Source: Niallia sp052318935
GTDB taxonomy: Bacteria > Bacillota > Bacilli > Bacillales > Cytobacillaceae
DNA length: 64,000 bases
Reading direction: 5' to 3' (one strand)
NCBI GenBank assembly: GCA_052318935.1
Contig: JBQRKO010000009.1
How positions within the stretch are numbered: the stretch's first letter is position 1; each line of letters opens with the position of its first letter. The position numbers and the translations under genes are program-made. A model generated the notes under the pieces. That model was given only the letters and a program-made list of their open reading frames with translations. It was not told where the DNA came from and did not search any database. This document shows positions 53,947-63,176 of this stretch, one piece after another.

Positions 53947-54813
53947 CTACCTTTCAAACAGAAACCTCTTTAATTTTGTCACAAAATGTGTTTTATTTTT
54001 TTGTGCAGGTTCTGAAAACTGTTGTTTACAATATCTATCGGTTAATTCGAACAAAGCTTTAGCAGCTGTTGATTTTTCATTAAAAATAATAAAGGGGATT
54101 TGTTTTCTAACTGCTTGCATAACTTGGTGGTCATCGGGAATTATTCCTAAACTTATTACATCTTTTCCTAAAAATTGTTTTAAAACGTTTTTTAGCTTTT
54201 GAAATGTTTCTCTTCCATCAAGCGAAGTGATTGTACGATTTACAACTAAATAAAAAGGAAGATCCTGATTATGAATATGGATAAACTTCATTGCTGCATA
54301 TGCGTCTGTAATGGATGTTGGTTCCGGTGTAGTAACCACAATTACTTCATCTACAGATAGGATAAAAGATAAAGAATCATTGTTGATGCCTGCGCCCATA
54401 TCAAATAGGACATAATCATATTGATTAAGAAAACTAGTAAAATCGTAAAAAAAGCGATCCATCTTCTGCTGTCCCATTTGGACAAAATTTGATAAACCTG
54501 ATCCACCTGCTATATAATGAATTCCTTTTGGTCCTACCATTATCATTTCAGAAAAAGATACTTTATTTTCAAAATAATCCACAATCGTAAAATTTGATTG
54601 TGTTCCCATTAAAATATCAATATTCCCCATGCCTATATCCATATCAATTAACAATACCGAATATCCTTTTTTTATCAATGACAGGGAAAAATTAACAGAA
54701 ACATTTGATTTACCAACTCCTCCCTTACCACTTACTACAGCAAGAGTTTTTTGATGATTAGCCCGATGAAAATTTTGAATTCTTTCTCGTAAAATTGCAG
54801 CTTGATCTGTCAT
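53947..54813 (-). CDS. flhG: MinD-like ATPase FlhG (YlxH)
   Basis: A 288-residue P-loop ATPase controlling flagellar number and placement. GKGGVGKS (29-36) is the deviant Walker A; IDMDIGMGNIDILMG and DMGAGI follow. An N-terminal helix (residues 1-20) and a basic C terminus are consistent with FlhF activation and membrane association. It starts 2 bases after flhF ends. Confidence 0.95.
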   Translation of the reverse strand: MTDQAAILRERIQNFHRANHQKTLAVVSGKGGVGKSNVSVNFSLSLIKKGYSVLLIDMDIGMGNIDILMGTQSNFTIVDYFENKVSFSEMIMVGPKGIHYIAGGSGLSNFVQMGQQKMDRFFYDFTSFLNQYDYVLFDMGAGINNDSLSFILSVDEVIVVTTPEPTSITDAYAAMKFIHIHNQDLPFYLVVNRTITSLDGRETFQKLKNVLKQFLGKDVISLGIIPDDHQVMQAVRKQIPFIIFNEKSTAAKALFELTDRYCKQQFSEPAQKNKTHFVTKLKRFLFER

Positions 54814-54815
54814 TG

Positions 54816-55973
54816 TTAATCAACCCCAATTATTCTTTTTACAATATCCTTTGGGTTAGCTAAAAGCATGTCATCAGGAACATTTTGACCTGTTGTTAAA
54901 TAGGCAACCCCCTTTTGATATTTAACAATCAAATTAATCATACTGCCATATGAGGATGTTTCATCCATTTTAGTGAAGATAAAATGATCAATATCAATCG
55001 TTGAAAATTGTTGATATATATCTTCCATATCCTCTTGTTTAGCTGTTAAAGACAATACTAACAATGTTTCCATCTCTCTCTTATAATCGACCACTTTTTT
55101 TAAATCTTCAACGTATTGTTGATTCCGAAAATTCCTTCCGGCTGTATCAATTAAAATTACATCACATGATTCTAGTTTTTTGGCTGCCAATTCAAAATCC
55201 TCTAAGCTATAGCAAACTTCTAATGGAACATTTAAAATATTGGCATATGTTTTTAATTGTTCAATGGCTGCAATCCGGTAAGTATCTGTCGTAATAAATC
55301 CAATTTTTTTTTGATGCTTTAACATAAAATTTGCAGCCATTTTAGCTAATGTTGTTGTCTTCCCTACTCCTGTAGGACCAACCACATTAATAAATTTTTT
55401 GGATAAAGATAATTCTCCAAATAAATTTGGAGAAATTTCATTATATAAATACTCTTCTGCCCAGCTTTTTACATCATGAATGGATTTGTCCGCACCTTCT
55501 AAATACCATCTTTCTACAATCTTTTTTGTTATCTTTGTTTGAAGCTGTTGATCCACATGTTGTTTTTCAAAACATGTAATTACTGTTTGCACAGGTAACG
55601 GCAAGGCCACTTGACTGATTGTATCTTTTTGTCTGATTTCTTGAACGGCATCATTTAACTGTTCTAGCTGCTTTACTACTTCGTTTGTTGAAAAATCCGC
55701 ATCAGCAGAAAGCAAGTTTTTTTCTTTCCCAGCATTTTCATCTAATTTTTGTGGGAGTATGTTTATTTTTTTCTTTTTAACAGGTATTGTTTCTACATTC
55801 GCTCCAGGATCAATTGCCGCAAGTACTTCGATATTTCTTTTTTTGAAGAAACCTAAAAATCCACCTGTATGAATTACTTTCGAATGTAAGATAATTGCAT
55901 CGTTTCCTAATTCAGCACGAACTTTTTTCATGGCTTCAGGCATGCTTTGCGCTGTATATTTTTTTATTTTCAA
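54816..55973 (-). CDS. flhF: SRP-type GTPase FlhF
   Basis: A 385-residue GTPase for flagellar positioning. A basic N-terminal B domain (to ~100) precedes the N and G domains, with VVGPTGVGKTTTLAKMA as the P-loop, TTDTYRIAAIEQL and LIDTAGRN. The ATG overlaps the flhA stop by 4 bases. Confidence 0.97.
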   Translation of the reverse strand: MKIKKYTAQSMPEAMKKVRAELGNDAIILHSKVIHTGGFLGFFKKRNIEVLAAIDPGANVETIPVKKKKINILPQKLDENAGKEKNLLSADADFSTNEVVKQLEQLNDAVQEIRQKDTISQVALPLPVQTVITCFEKQHVDQQLQTKITKKIVERWYLEGADKSIHDVKSWAEEYLYNEISPNLFGELSLSKKFINVVGPTGVGKTTTLAKMAANFMLKHQKKIGFITTDTYRIAAIEQLKTYANILNVPLEVCYSLEDFELAAKKLESCDVILIDTAGRNFRNQQYVEDLKKVVDYKREMETLLVLSLTAKQEDMEDIYQQFSTIDIDHFIFTKMDETSSYGSMINLIVKYQKGVAYLTTGQNVPDDMLLANPKDIVKRIIGVD

Positions 55974-58006
55974 TCAATATTCACCACCCCTACACTTTGT
56001 ACTTCAACATTTGCTTCTAATTCGTTATACGATAATATAGGAACTTGCGGGAAGTAACGCTCTGTTAATTGTCTAACGTACATTCTCACAGCTGGGGAGC
56101 ATAATACAATTGGTATTTGTTCCATTATCGATAACTGTTCTACTTGGGACGCTACACTTTCTAATACTAATTGAGACATGCTTGGGTCAATCGTTAAATA
56201 ATTTCCATGCTCAGTTTGTTGAATATTATCTGCAATCAATTTCTCCACTTTTCCTGATAACGTAACCACTTTTAACGACTCACCATTTACCGAGTACTGA
56301 TTTGTTATTTGACGGGCTAATGCCTGCCTAACATACTCTGCCAACAAATCCGTATCACTTGATACTTTTCCGAAATCGGCTAAAGTTTCAAAAATAATCG
56401 GCAAGTTGCGAATCGAAATATTTTCTTTTAATAATTTTGCTAATACTTTTTGAATATCTCCAATAGATAAAGGATTTGGTGTAACTTCTTCTACTAAAAT
56501 AGGATACGTTTCTTTTAAATGATCGACTAATTGTTTTGTTTCTTGTCTTCCTAATAATTCATGTGCATTTGCTTTTATCACTTCAGTAATATGAGTCGAA
56601 ACAACGGATGGAGGATCCACGACCGTATAACCAAAGATTTCTGCTTGTTCTTTTGTATTTTCCGTAATCCATTTAGCTGGCAACCCAAAAGACGGCTCTA
56701 CTGTATCTATTCCTTCAATAGAATCATCTTCCATTCCAGGACTCATCGCTAAATAATGATCCAACAGCAACTCGCCTCTTGCCATTTCATTTCCTTTCAT
56801 TTTCAAGCGATATTCATTTGGTTGAAGTTGAATATTGTCCCTTATTCTTACAACTGGAATAACGAGGCCTAATTCTATTGCCAACTGTCTTCTAATCATT
56901 ACAACACGATCTAATAAATCTCCACCTTGGTTAGCATCAGCAAGTGGAATTAATCCGTATCCAAATTCAAATTCGATAGGATCTACATTTAAAAGCGTAA
57001 CAACACTTTCAGGACTTTTTAATTCATCCGTTTGTAATTCTTCTTCCATATCTTTCATTTGCTCCATATCTTGTTTTGGTACTTTCGATAAAGTAAATCC
57101 ACCAAAAACAAGGAGGCCGGCAATCGGAATCGTTAATATATCATCAATTGGTGTAACTAAACCTAAAAGAAAAATCGTCCCTGCTGCAATATACAGCATT
57201 TTTGGATAGGCTAATAGCTGCTTTGTTATATCTGCCCCTAAATTTCCATCGGATGCTGCCCTTGTTACGATAATACCAGTTGCAGTAGATATAAGAAGAG
57301 CTGGTATTTGACTGACAATACCATCCCCGACGGACATCAACGAAAAATTATTTGCTGCATCGCCAATGGACATACCTAACTGAGTCATGCCAATAATGAT
57401 ACCGAAAATTAAATTAATTAATACAATAATAATTCCAGCAATCGCATCGCCCTTTACAAACTTGCTTGCTCCGTCCATTGAACCGTAGAAATCAGCTTCT
57501 CTGCTTACTTTTTCACGGCGGGCTTTCGCTTCGTGTTCTGAAATGATTCCAGCGTTTAAATCTGCATCAATACTCATCTGCTTTCCAGGCATTGCATCTA
57601 ATGTAAACCTTGCTGCAACTTCGGATACACGCTCTGATCCTTTTGTAATAACAATAAATTGAATAATTACTAAAATAAAAAAGACGACTAAACCTACTAC
57701 AATATTTCCACCAACCACAAATGTCCCAAAAGTGTGGACAACGCCACCTGCGTCGCCAGTCGATAAAATCGATCTAGTAGTAGATACATTTAAACCTAGG
57801 CGAAATAAGGTCATTAATAATAATATGGATGGAAAAATAGAAAATTCTAATGGCTCACGCATACTCATTGTTAATAAAAGGATTAATAATGCCAAGGTAA
57901 TATTTATTAATATGAAAAAGCTTAACATCCATGTTGGAAAAGGAATAATCAGCATGGCAATAATTAAAATTACACTAAATAATACGGTAAGATCTCTACC
58001 AGACAT
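55970..58006 (-). CDS. flhA: Flagellar export gate protein FlhA
   Basis: A 678-residue export-gate protein. About eight N-terminal membrane helices (to ~310) include the FHIPEP signature around RFTLDAMPGKQMSIDADLNAG. The C-terminal cytoplasmic domain (~345-678) binds chaperone-substrate complexes. Length equals B. subtilis FlhA (677). Confidence 0.97.
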   Translation of the reverse strand: MSGRDLTVLFSVILIIAMLIIPFPTWMLSFFILINITLALLILLLTMSMREPLEFSIFPSILLLMTLFRLGLNVSTTRSILSTGDAGGVVHTFGTFVVGGNIVVGLVVFFILVIIQFIVITKGSERVSEVAARFTLDAMPGKQMSIDADLNAGIISEHEAKARREKVSREADFYGSMDGASKFVKGDAIAGIIIVLINLIFGIIIGMTQLGMSIGDAANNFSLMSVGDGIVSQIPALLISTATGIIVTRAASDGNLGADITKQLLAYPKMLYIAAGTIFLLGLVTPIDDILTIPIAGLLVFGGFTLSKVPKQDMEQMKDMEEELQTDELKSPESVVTLLNVDPIEFEFGYGLIPLADANQGGDLLDRVVMIRRQLAIELGLVIPVVRIRDNIQLQPNEYRLKMKGNEMARGELLLDHYLAMSPGMEDDSIEGIDTVEPSFGLPAKWITENTKEQAEIFGYTVVDPPSVVSTHITEVIKANAHELLGRQETKQLVDHLKETYPILVEEVTPNPLSIGDIQKVLAKLLKENISIRNLPIIFETLADFGKVSSDTDLLAEYVRQALARQITNQYSVNGESLKVVTLSGKVEKLIADNIQQTEHGNYLTIDPSMSQLVLESVASQVEQLSIMEQIPIVLCSPAVRMYVRQLTERYFPQVPILSYNELEANVEVQSVGVVNID

Positions 58007-58102
58007 ATGTTTCGCTCCTTACTAAATCAAAACATTTAAATCAAATTTTTTGTTAATACTATCTACTTCTCATCTCAAACAAATAACAACAAAAATCATG
58101 AT

Positions 58103-59191
58103 TTAATGTAACTTTTCGTTTCTTGTCCGATAGACAAAAGCAAGAATTTCAGCCACAGCTTTAAAAAATTCTTCGGGCACTACATCGCCTACCTCTATTT
58201 CACTATATAAAGCTCTTGCAAGCGGTCGATTTTCAACCATCACTACATCATTTTCTTTTGCTATAAATTTTATTTTTTGAGCGACAAAGTCAATCCCTTT
58301 TGCTACTACATAGGGAGCATCGTATTTATCTTCTTCATATTTTAATGCGATAGCATAATGTGTAGGATTGGTAATCACAACATCTGCATTTGGAACATCC
58401 TGCATCATTCGACGCATAGCCATTTCTCTTTGCCGCTGCTTGATTTTGGATTTAATGAGAGGGTCCCCCTCAATATTTTTGTGCTCATCTTTAATATCTT
58501 GTTTTGACATTTTAATATTTTTTTCAAAATCATATCGCTGGTATAAATAATCAAGCAACGATAATAATAACAATGCACCAGATCCATATAGACCCATTTG
58601 AATCGTTAGTTGAGCTAATGTTATTAAGGAAGTATAGACAGATTTATATGATAAGACCAACAGCTCACTAAACTGTAACCATAAAATAGAAAAGGTTACA
58701 ACTCCAATAACGCTTATCTTAAGTATAGATTTTAACAGCTCTATAATAGAACGTAAGGAAAAAATACGCTTAAATCCAGATATTGGATTAATTTTTTCTA
58801 ATTTAAACTGAATCGCTTCTGTTGAAAATAACACACCGACTTGCATATAATTGGCAATTAAACCTGCCACGATGGCCGCTATTAATATCGGGCTTACTAT
58901 GAAAGCTATTTCTTTCAAAATCTGCAAAAAAATATGCTGTAAATTTTGCTCTGTCAGATCCAATAACATAAACTCTTGAAAGGAATGCTTCATTATTGCA
59001 ATAAATCCTTTGAGCATATAGCTGCCTGTAAAATGAAGAACTGCAAACACCACAAGCAGTACAATAGCTGTGTTAACATCCTGACTTTTTGCAACCTGTC
59101 CTTTTTTTCGTGTGTCCTGCCTTTTTTTCGGAGTTGCTTTTTCTGTTTTTTCTCCAGCAAAATACTGTAAGTTTAAGGATAAATATTTCAT
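58103..59191 (-). CDS. flhB: Flagellar export switch protein FlhB
   Basis: A 362-residue export apparatus protein that switches substrate class. The ATG at 59191 (AGGTGG upstream) gives MKYLSLNLQYFAGEKTEKATPKK; it lies 1 base after the fliR stop. Four membrane helices are followed by the autocleavage motif NPTH in VVITNPTHYAIALKY. Confidence 0.97.
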   Translation of the reverse strand: MKYLSLNLQYFAGEKTEKATPKKRQDTRKKGQVAKSQDVNTAIVLLVVFAVLHFTGSYMLKGFIAIMKHSFQEFMLLDLTEQNLQHIFLQILKEIAFIVSPILIAAIVAGLIANYMQVGVLFSTEAIQFKLEKINPISGFKRIFSLRSIIELLKSILKISVIGVVTFSILWLQFSELLVLSYKSVYTSLITLAQLTIQMGLYGSGALLLLSLLDYLYQRYDFEKNIKMSKQDIKDEHKNIEGDPLIKSKIKQRQREMAMRRMMQDVPNADVVITNPTHYAIALKYEEDKYDAPYVVAKGIDFVAQKIKFIAKENDVVMVENRPLARALYSEIEVGDVVPEEFFKAVAEILAFVYRTRNEKLH

Positions 59192-59192
59192 C

Positions 59193-59969
59193 TTACGAAC
59201 CACCTATTATGTTCATCATTTCCCTCATGACTGTCAGCATGGTGGAAAACAACTTAGAAACTGAAGCCATTAATACACCCATAACAATCATCATAATAAT
59301 CAATCCAGCAATGATTTTAACCGGTACACCAACAACAAATATATTTAATTGTGGAACTGTTCTAGCAACTATTCCTAATCCAATGTCCACTAAAAAAATA
59401 CTCGCTACAACAGGGATGGACATCTGAAATGCGATGGTAAACATAAGTGCGAATGATTTTATGATAAAAGCAATTAAATTTTCATCGCCAAATGCTATCC
59501 ATACCTGGTTAAGGGGTATAAATTGATAGCTGTAAAACACGCCATCCAACAACAAATGATGACCATTAACAGATAATAAAAAAAATAAGGCGATCGTATA
59601 TAAATATTGACCAGTAAGAGGGCTTTGAGCACCTGTTTGCGGGTCGATTACATTAGCAATCGCAAAACCCATTTGAAAATCAATTAATCCTCCAGCAGTC
59701 TGGACAGCGGAAAATAACATATACGCTAAAAATCCGATCAATAAACCGATAAGCGCTTCCTTTATAATAAGCAAATAGTATATACCATCAATCGAAATGG
59801 ACGGTGGATCCATATTAATAAACATAATAATAGAAAGAAAAAAACCTAAACCTATTTTATGAGATGAAGGAATGGTCCGATAAGAAAATAAAGGAAGCAT
59901 AAGAAAAAAAGATGTTACACGTACAAATATTAATAAATATGCCGGAAATTTTGGTAAAAATTCAATCAT
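59193..59969 (-). CDS. fliR: Flagellar export protein FliR
   Basis: A 258-residue membrane protein of the FliPQR export gate. The ATG at 59969 lies 4 bases after the fliQ stop; the TTG upstream would overlap fliQ. MGFAIANVIDPQTGAQSPL is a conserved FliR segment. Confidence 0.95.
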   Translation of the reverse strand: MIEFLPKFPAYLLIFVRVTSFFLMLPLFSYRTIPSSHKIGLGFFLSIIMFINMDPPSISIDGIYYLLIIKEALIGLLIGFLAYMLFSAVQTAGGLIDFQMGFAIANVIDPQTGAQSPLTGQYLYTIALFFLLSVNGHHLLLDGVFYSYQFIPLNQVWIAFGDENLIAFIIKSFALMFTIAFQMSIPVVASIFLVDIGLGIVARTVPQLNIFVVGVPVKIIAGLIIMMIVMGVLMASVSKLFSTMLTVMREMMNIIGGS

Positions 59970-59973
59970 TATA

Positions 59974-60243
59974 TTAACCAATAAACCTTGTTAGATTAGA
60001 AAAGATATTTGCTGTATAGGAAAGCATATGACTAAGCATCCATGAGCCAAAAAAAATCAGCCCTAAAAGTACGGCTACTATTTTAGGTACAAATGCCAAC
60101 GTTTGTTCTTGGATTTGAGTCGTCGCCTGAAAAATACTAACCACTAATCCGACTACTAAAGCAATGATTAGTAATGGTCCACTAACAACCATAACGGTTA
60201 GTATCCCGTTTTCTGCTATTGAAATTACCATTTCGGAAGACAT
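59974..60243 (-). CDS. fliQ: Flagellar export protein FliQ
   Basis: An 89-residue, two-helix protein of the FliPQR gate. FQATTQIQEQTLAFVPKI is the family signature. It is between fliP and fliR. Confidence 0.97.
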   Translation of the reverse strand: MSSEMVISIAENGILTVMVVSGPLLIIALVVGLVVSIFQATTQIQEQTLAFVPKIVAVLLGLIFFGSWMLSHMLSYTANIFSNLTRFIG

Positions 60244-60257
60244 GTTTTTTCACCTAC

Positions 60258-60923
60258 TTAAAAGCTTTCTAATAAAGATTTAACAACTAAATACCATCCA
60301 TCAACGAGGACAAATAATAATATTTTAAATGGCAAAGAAATCATAACGGGAGGAAGCATCATCATCCCCATTGACATTAAAATACTCGCTACCACCATGT
60401 CTATTACTAAAAAAGGGATAAAGATCATAAATCCGATTTGGAACGCCGTTTTTAACTCACTAATAGCAAAAGCAGGAATCAATGTTGTCAGAGGGATATC
60501 CTGAACTGACTTAGGTTCTTCTGCATTTGAATATTTAAGAAAAAGTTCCAAATCTTTTTGCCTTGTATGTTTGCTCATAAACTCCTTAAATGGAATGGCT
60601 GCATGATCATACGCTTGTTCTAACGTTATTTTTTCATTAAATAACGGAGTCAACGCTTTCTCATTCACTTCTTGAAAGGTAGGTGCCATGATAAAAAAAG
60701 TTAAAAACAAGGATAATCCGATAATTACTTGGTTAGGTGGCATTTGTTGTGTTGCAAGCGCTGTTCTGACAAAGGAAAGAACAATAACAATTCTAGTAAA
60801 ACAAGTCATTAATATTAAGATGCTTGGTGCTAAAGAAAGGACGGTCAACAATAATAACAGCTGTACCGAAGTGGAAACATTTTCAGGAGAACTGTTATTA
60901 AAAAACTGTATAAACTCATTCAT
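60258..60923 (-). CDS. fliP: Flagellar export protein FliP
   Basis: A 221-residue core protein of the export gate. CFTRIVIVLSFVRTALATQQMPPNQ and FMIFIPFLVIDMVVASILMSMGMMM are diagnostic. It overlaps fliO by 8 bases. Confidence 0.97.
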   Translation of the reverse strand: MNEFIQFFNNSSPENVSTSVQLLLLLTVLSLAPSILILMTCFTRIVIVLSFVRTALATQQMPPNQVIIGLSLFLTFFIMAPTFQEVNEKALTPLFNEKITLEQAYDHAAIPFKEFMSKHTRQKDLELFLKYSNAEEPKSVQDIPLTTLIPAFAISELKTAFQIGFMIFIPFLVIDMVVASILMSMGMMMLPPVMISLPFKILLFVLVDGWYLVVKSLLESF

Positions 60924-61590
60924 TTTTTTCTGGCCCTTTCTTATCTATTTCTTTTAACATTTCTTTGCGTCCTATTGATATTTCTTGTAATTGCTTTTTT
61001 AAATGCACGGCAAATGAATCCTGCTTTTTTTCTTTCGCAGGCTGCATTTTTACAGCATGCATTACCTTTGTCACAATATCGCTTGGCTGTGTTAACTGAT
61101 CCATTTTACGATTATACGATTCTACTATTTCCTTATATTCGGATTCGTCTTCAATCTCTTTAATTAATTGTATACTTTCTCCAACTCCGACAATTAACAA
61201 CCTTTTCCCAATTTTTACAATTTGAATCGATCGATTAGCTCCTAACGTTGTACCGCCTATATTCTCTATTAATTGTGAACTTTTATACACATGATTTCGT
61301 TTATTAATAAACTTCAAAATACTATATATAAGTGCAATAACAAATACCGTAGCGACAATCATTTTTACAAAATCAAAAAAAGTTAATCCTACACCGGTTG
61401 ATACCTTGTTTATTTCCTCTTTTTTGTCAGGCTGCTCCGGCTTGTTCTTTGTATCATTTTTTGACTTTTCGAACATACTATGAACACTGTTATCAAGTTG
61501 CTCTGCATAGGCTTGATGACCCAAGCCTAGCAGAGCAATGATAAATAGTGAACTTGTTAAAAAAAACTTTAATTTATTCACTAATGGCAC
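60916..61590 (-). CDS. fliO: Flagellar biosynthesis protein FliO (FliZ in B. subtilis)
   Basis: A 224-residue protein with an N-terminal signal peptide (LTSSLFIIALLGLGHQAYA), a second membrane helix near residues 75-95, and a FliO-type cytoplasmic domain (GANRSIQIVKIGKRLLIVGVGES). It assists FliP assembly. It lies between cheY and fliP. Confidence 0.92.
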   Translation of the reverse strand: MPLVNKLKFFLTSSLFIIALLGLGHQAYAEQLDNSVHSMFEKSKNDTKNKPEQPDKKEEINKVSTGVGLTFFDFVKMIVATVFVIALIYSILKFINKRNHVYKSSQLIENIGGTTLGANRSIQIVKIGKRLLIVGVGESIQLIKEIEDESEYKEIVESYNRKMDQLTQPSDIVTKVMHAVKMQPAKEKKQDSFAVHLKKQLQEISIGRKEMLKEIDKKGPEKNE

Positions 61591-61606
61591 CCTCTAATTT
61601 ATGAAA

Positions 61607-61969
61607 TTAACCTAATGTTTTACCGATGGCTTCTAATACTCGATCTGCTTGAAACGGTTTTACGATAAAATCCTTTGCCCCTGCTTGGATAGCATCAATA
61701 ACCATCGCTTGCTGTCCCATCGCAGAACACATGATAACCTTAGCGTTTGGATTAATTTTTTTAATCTCTTTTAATGCTGTGATGCCATCCATTTCAGGCA
61801 TCGTAATATCCATCGTTACTAAATCAGGTTGACTTTCCTTATATTTCTCGATTGCTTGTGCCCCATCTGCTGCTTCTCCAACTACTTCATAGCCGTTTTT
61901 TGATAAAATGTCTTTAATCATCATTCTCATAAATGCTGCGTCATCTACTATTAAAATCTTTTGTGCCAT
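61607..61969 (-). CDS. cheY: Chemotaxis response regulator CheY
   Basis: A 120-residue single-domain receiver. Acidic pair DD (9-10), phospho-acceptor Asp54 in TMDITMP and Lys in FIVKPF are present. In Bacillus CheY-P binds the switch to favour counter-clockwise runs. It sits between fliY and fliO. Confidence 0.98.
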   Translation of the reverse strand: MAQKILIVDDAAFMRMMIKDILSKNGYEVVGEAADGAQAIEKYKESQPDLVTMDITMPEMDGITALKEIKKINPNAKVIMCSAMGQQAMVIDAIQAGAKDFIVKPFQADRVLEAIGKTLG

Positions 61970-61994
61970 TAATCTCTACCCCCATATAATGATA

Positions 61995-63176
61995 TTATTT
62001 TAACTTATTTAATCGATCGCTTTGACTGACAATATCGGTTACTCTTACACCGAAGTTTTCGTCAATAACAACCACTTCTCCTTGGGCAACAAGTCGATTA
62101 TTAACAAGAATATCGACTGGCTCTCCTGCGAGTTTATCAAGTTCAATAATAGAACCTGATGAAAGCTCTAAAATTTCTTTCACTGAACGTTTTGTTCTAC
62201 CCAATTCAACCGTCACTTGCAATGGAATATCCAACAACATATTTAAATTTTTTGTTTCTGGTTCTGTTGGAGTAAATGGTTCAAAATTAGAAAATACAGC
62301 TGGCTGCACATTCGCTTGTTGGCTGCCAAAAGAAGAATTTGAGCCAAAATGCTGCGGTTGAGCCTGTTGATTCGATTCATCTTTATGATTACTTTCCCGA
62401 TAATTAGCATCCATCATTGGTTGCTGGTTCGGTACTATTGGCTCATTACCAGAATTATAGTCTACTTCAGGCGTGTTGAACACTTCTTCTGAACTATTAT
62501 TTGCATTTATTAATCCATCTACTAAACTCTTAGCAAATGGCAATTGCAATAATTGCATTATTTTACTGTCAATTAAGGTTCCAATCTTTAATCTAAAGGA
62601 TACTTTTACAAAGATATCGTCACTCGGTATTCTATCTGTTCCTTCTCCATGCATTAAATCAAGAAGATCAATGGACGGCGGTGAAATATCTACCTTTTTG
62701 CTAAAAATAGTGGACATAGAGGTAGCAGCAGAACCCATCATTTGGTTCATCGCTTCCTGTACAGCACTAAGTTGGATTTCATCCATCATTTCAGAAGCAT
62801 TAGACCCATCTCCACCTAACATTAAATCCGCAATGATGCTGGCATCCGATTGTTTTATCACTAATAAATTCATACCGGAAAACCCTTCTGTGTAATTGAC
62901 ACGAATTGCAACGTATGGATTTGGAAATTCATCAGGAAGCCTATCTCTAATCACGACCCCAACATTTGGTGTCGTGATGTCCACTTTCTGATTTAATAAA
63001 GTCGACAGTGCTGTTGCAGAACTTCCAAATGAAATATTTCCAATTTCTCCTAATGCGTCTTGTTCGATAGAAGATAAATAATCTTCCACCGTTAACTCTT
63101 CTTGTGGTTCAGAAGGATTATCACCTCTTAACAATGCATCAATTTCATCTTGTGAAAGCATATCTTTACTTACCAT
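61995..63176 (-). CDS. fliY: Flagellar switch phosphatase FliY
   Basis: A 393-residue switch protein. The ATG at 63176 has AAGGGGG at suitable spacing; an ATG two codons earlier abuts that site. The N-terminal MLSQDEIDALL is the CheY-P-binding peptide. A CheC-like phosphatase domain with two active helices (LGEIGNISFGSSATAL, VQEAMNQMMGSAATSM) follows. A Gln/Asn-rich linker (~220-305) and a C-terminal FliN/SpoA domain complete it. Overlaps fliM by 11 bases. Confidence 0.97.
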   Translation of the reverse strand: MVSKDMLSQDEIDALLRGDNPSEPQEELTVEDYLSSIEQDALGEIGNISFGSSATALSTLLNQKVDITTPNVGVVIRDRLPDEFPNPYVAIRVNYTEGFSGMNLLVIKQSDASIIADLMLGGDGSNASEMMDEIQLSAVQEAMNQMMGSAATSMSTIFSKKVDISPPSIDLLDLMHGEGTDRIPSDDIFVKVSFRLKIGTLIDSKIMQLLQLPFAKSLVDGLINANNSSEEVFNTPEVDYNSGNEPIVPNQQPMMDANYRESNHKDESNQQAQPQHFGSNSSFGSQQANVQPAVFSNFEPFTPTEPETKNLNMLLDIPLQVTVELGRTKRSVKEILELSSGSIIELDKLAGEPVDILVNNRLVAQGEVVVIDENFGVRVTDIVSQSDRLNKLK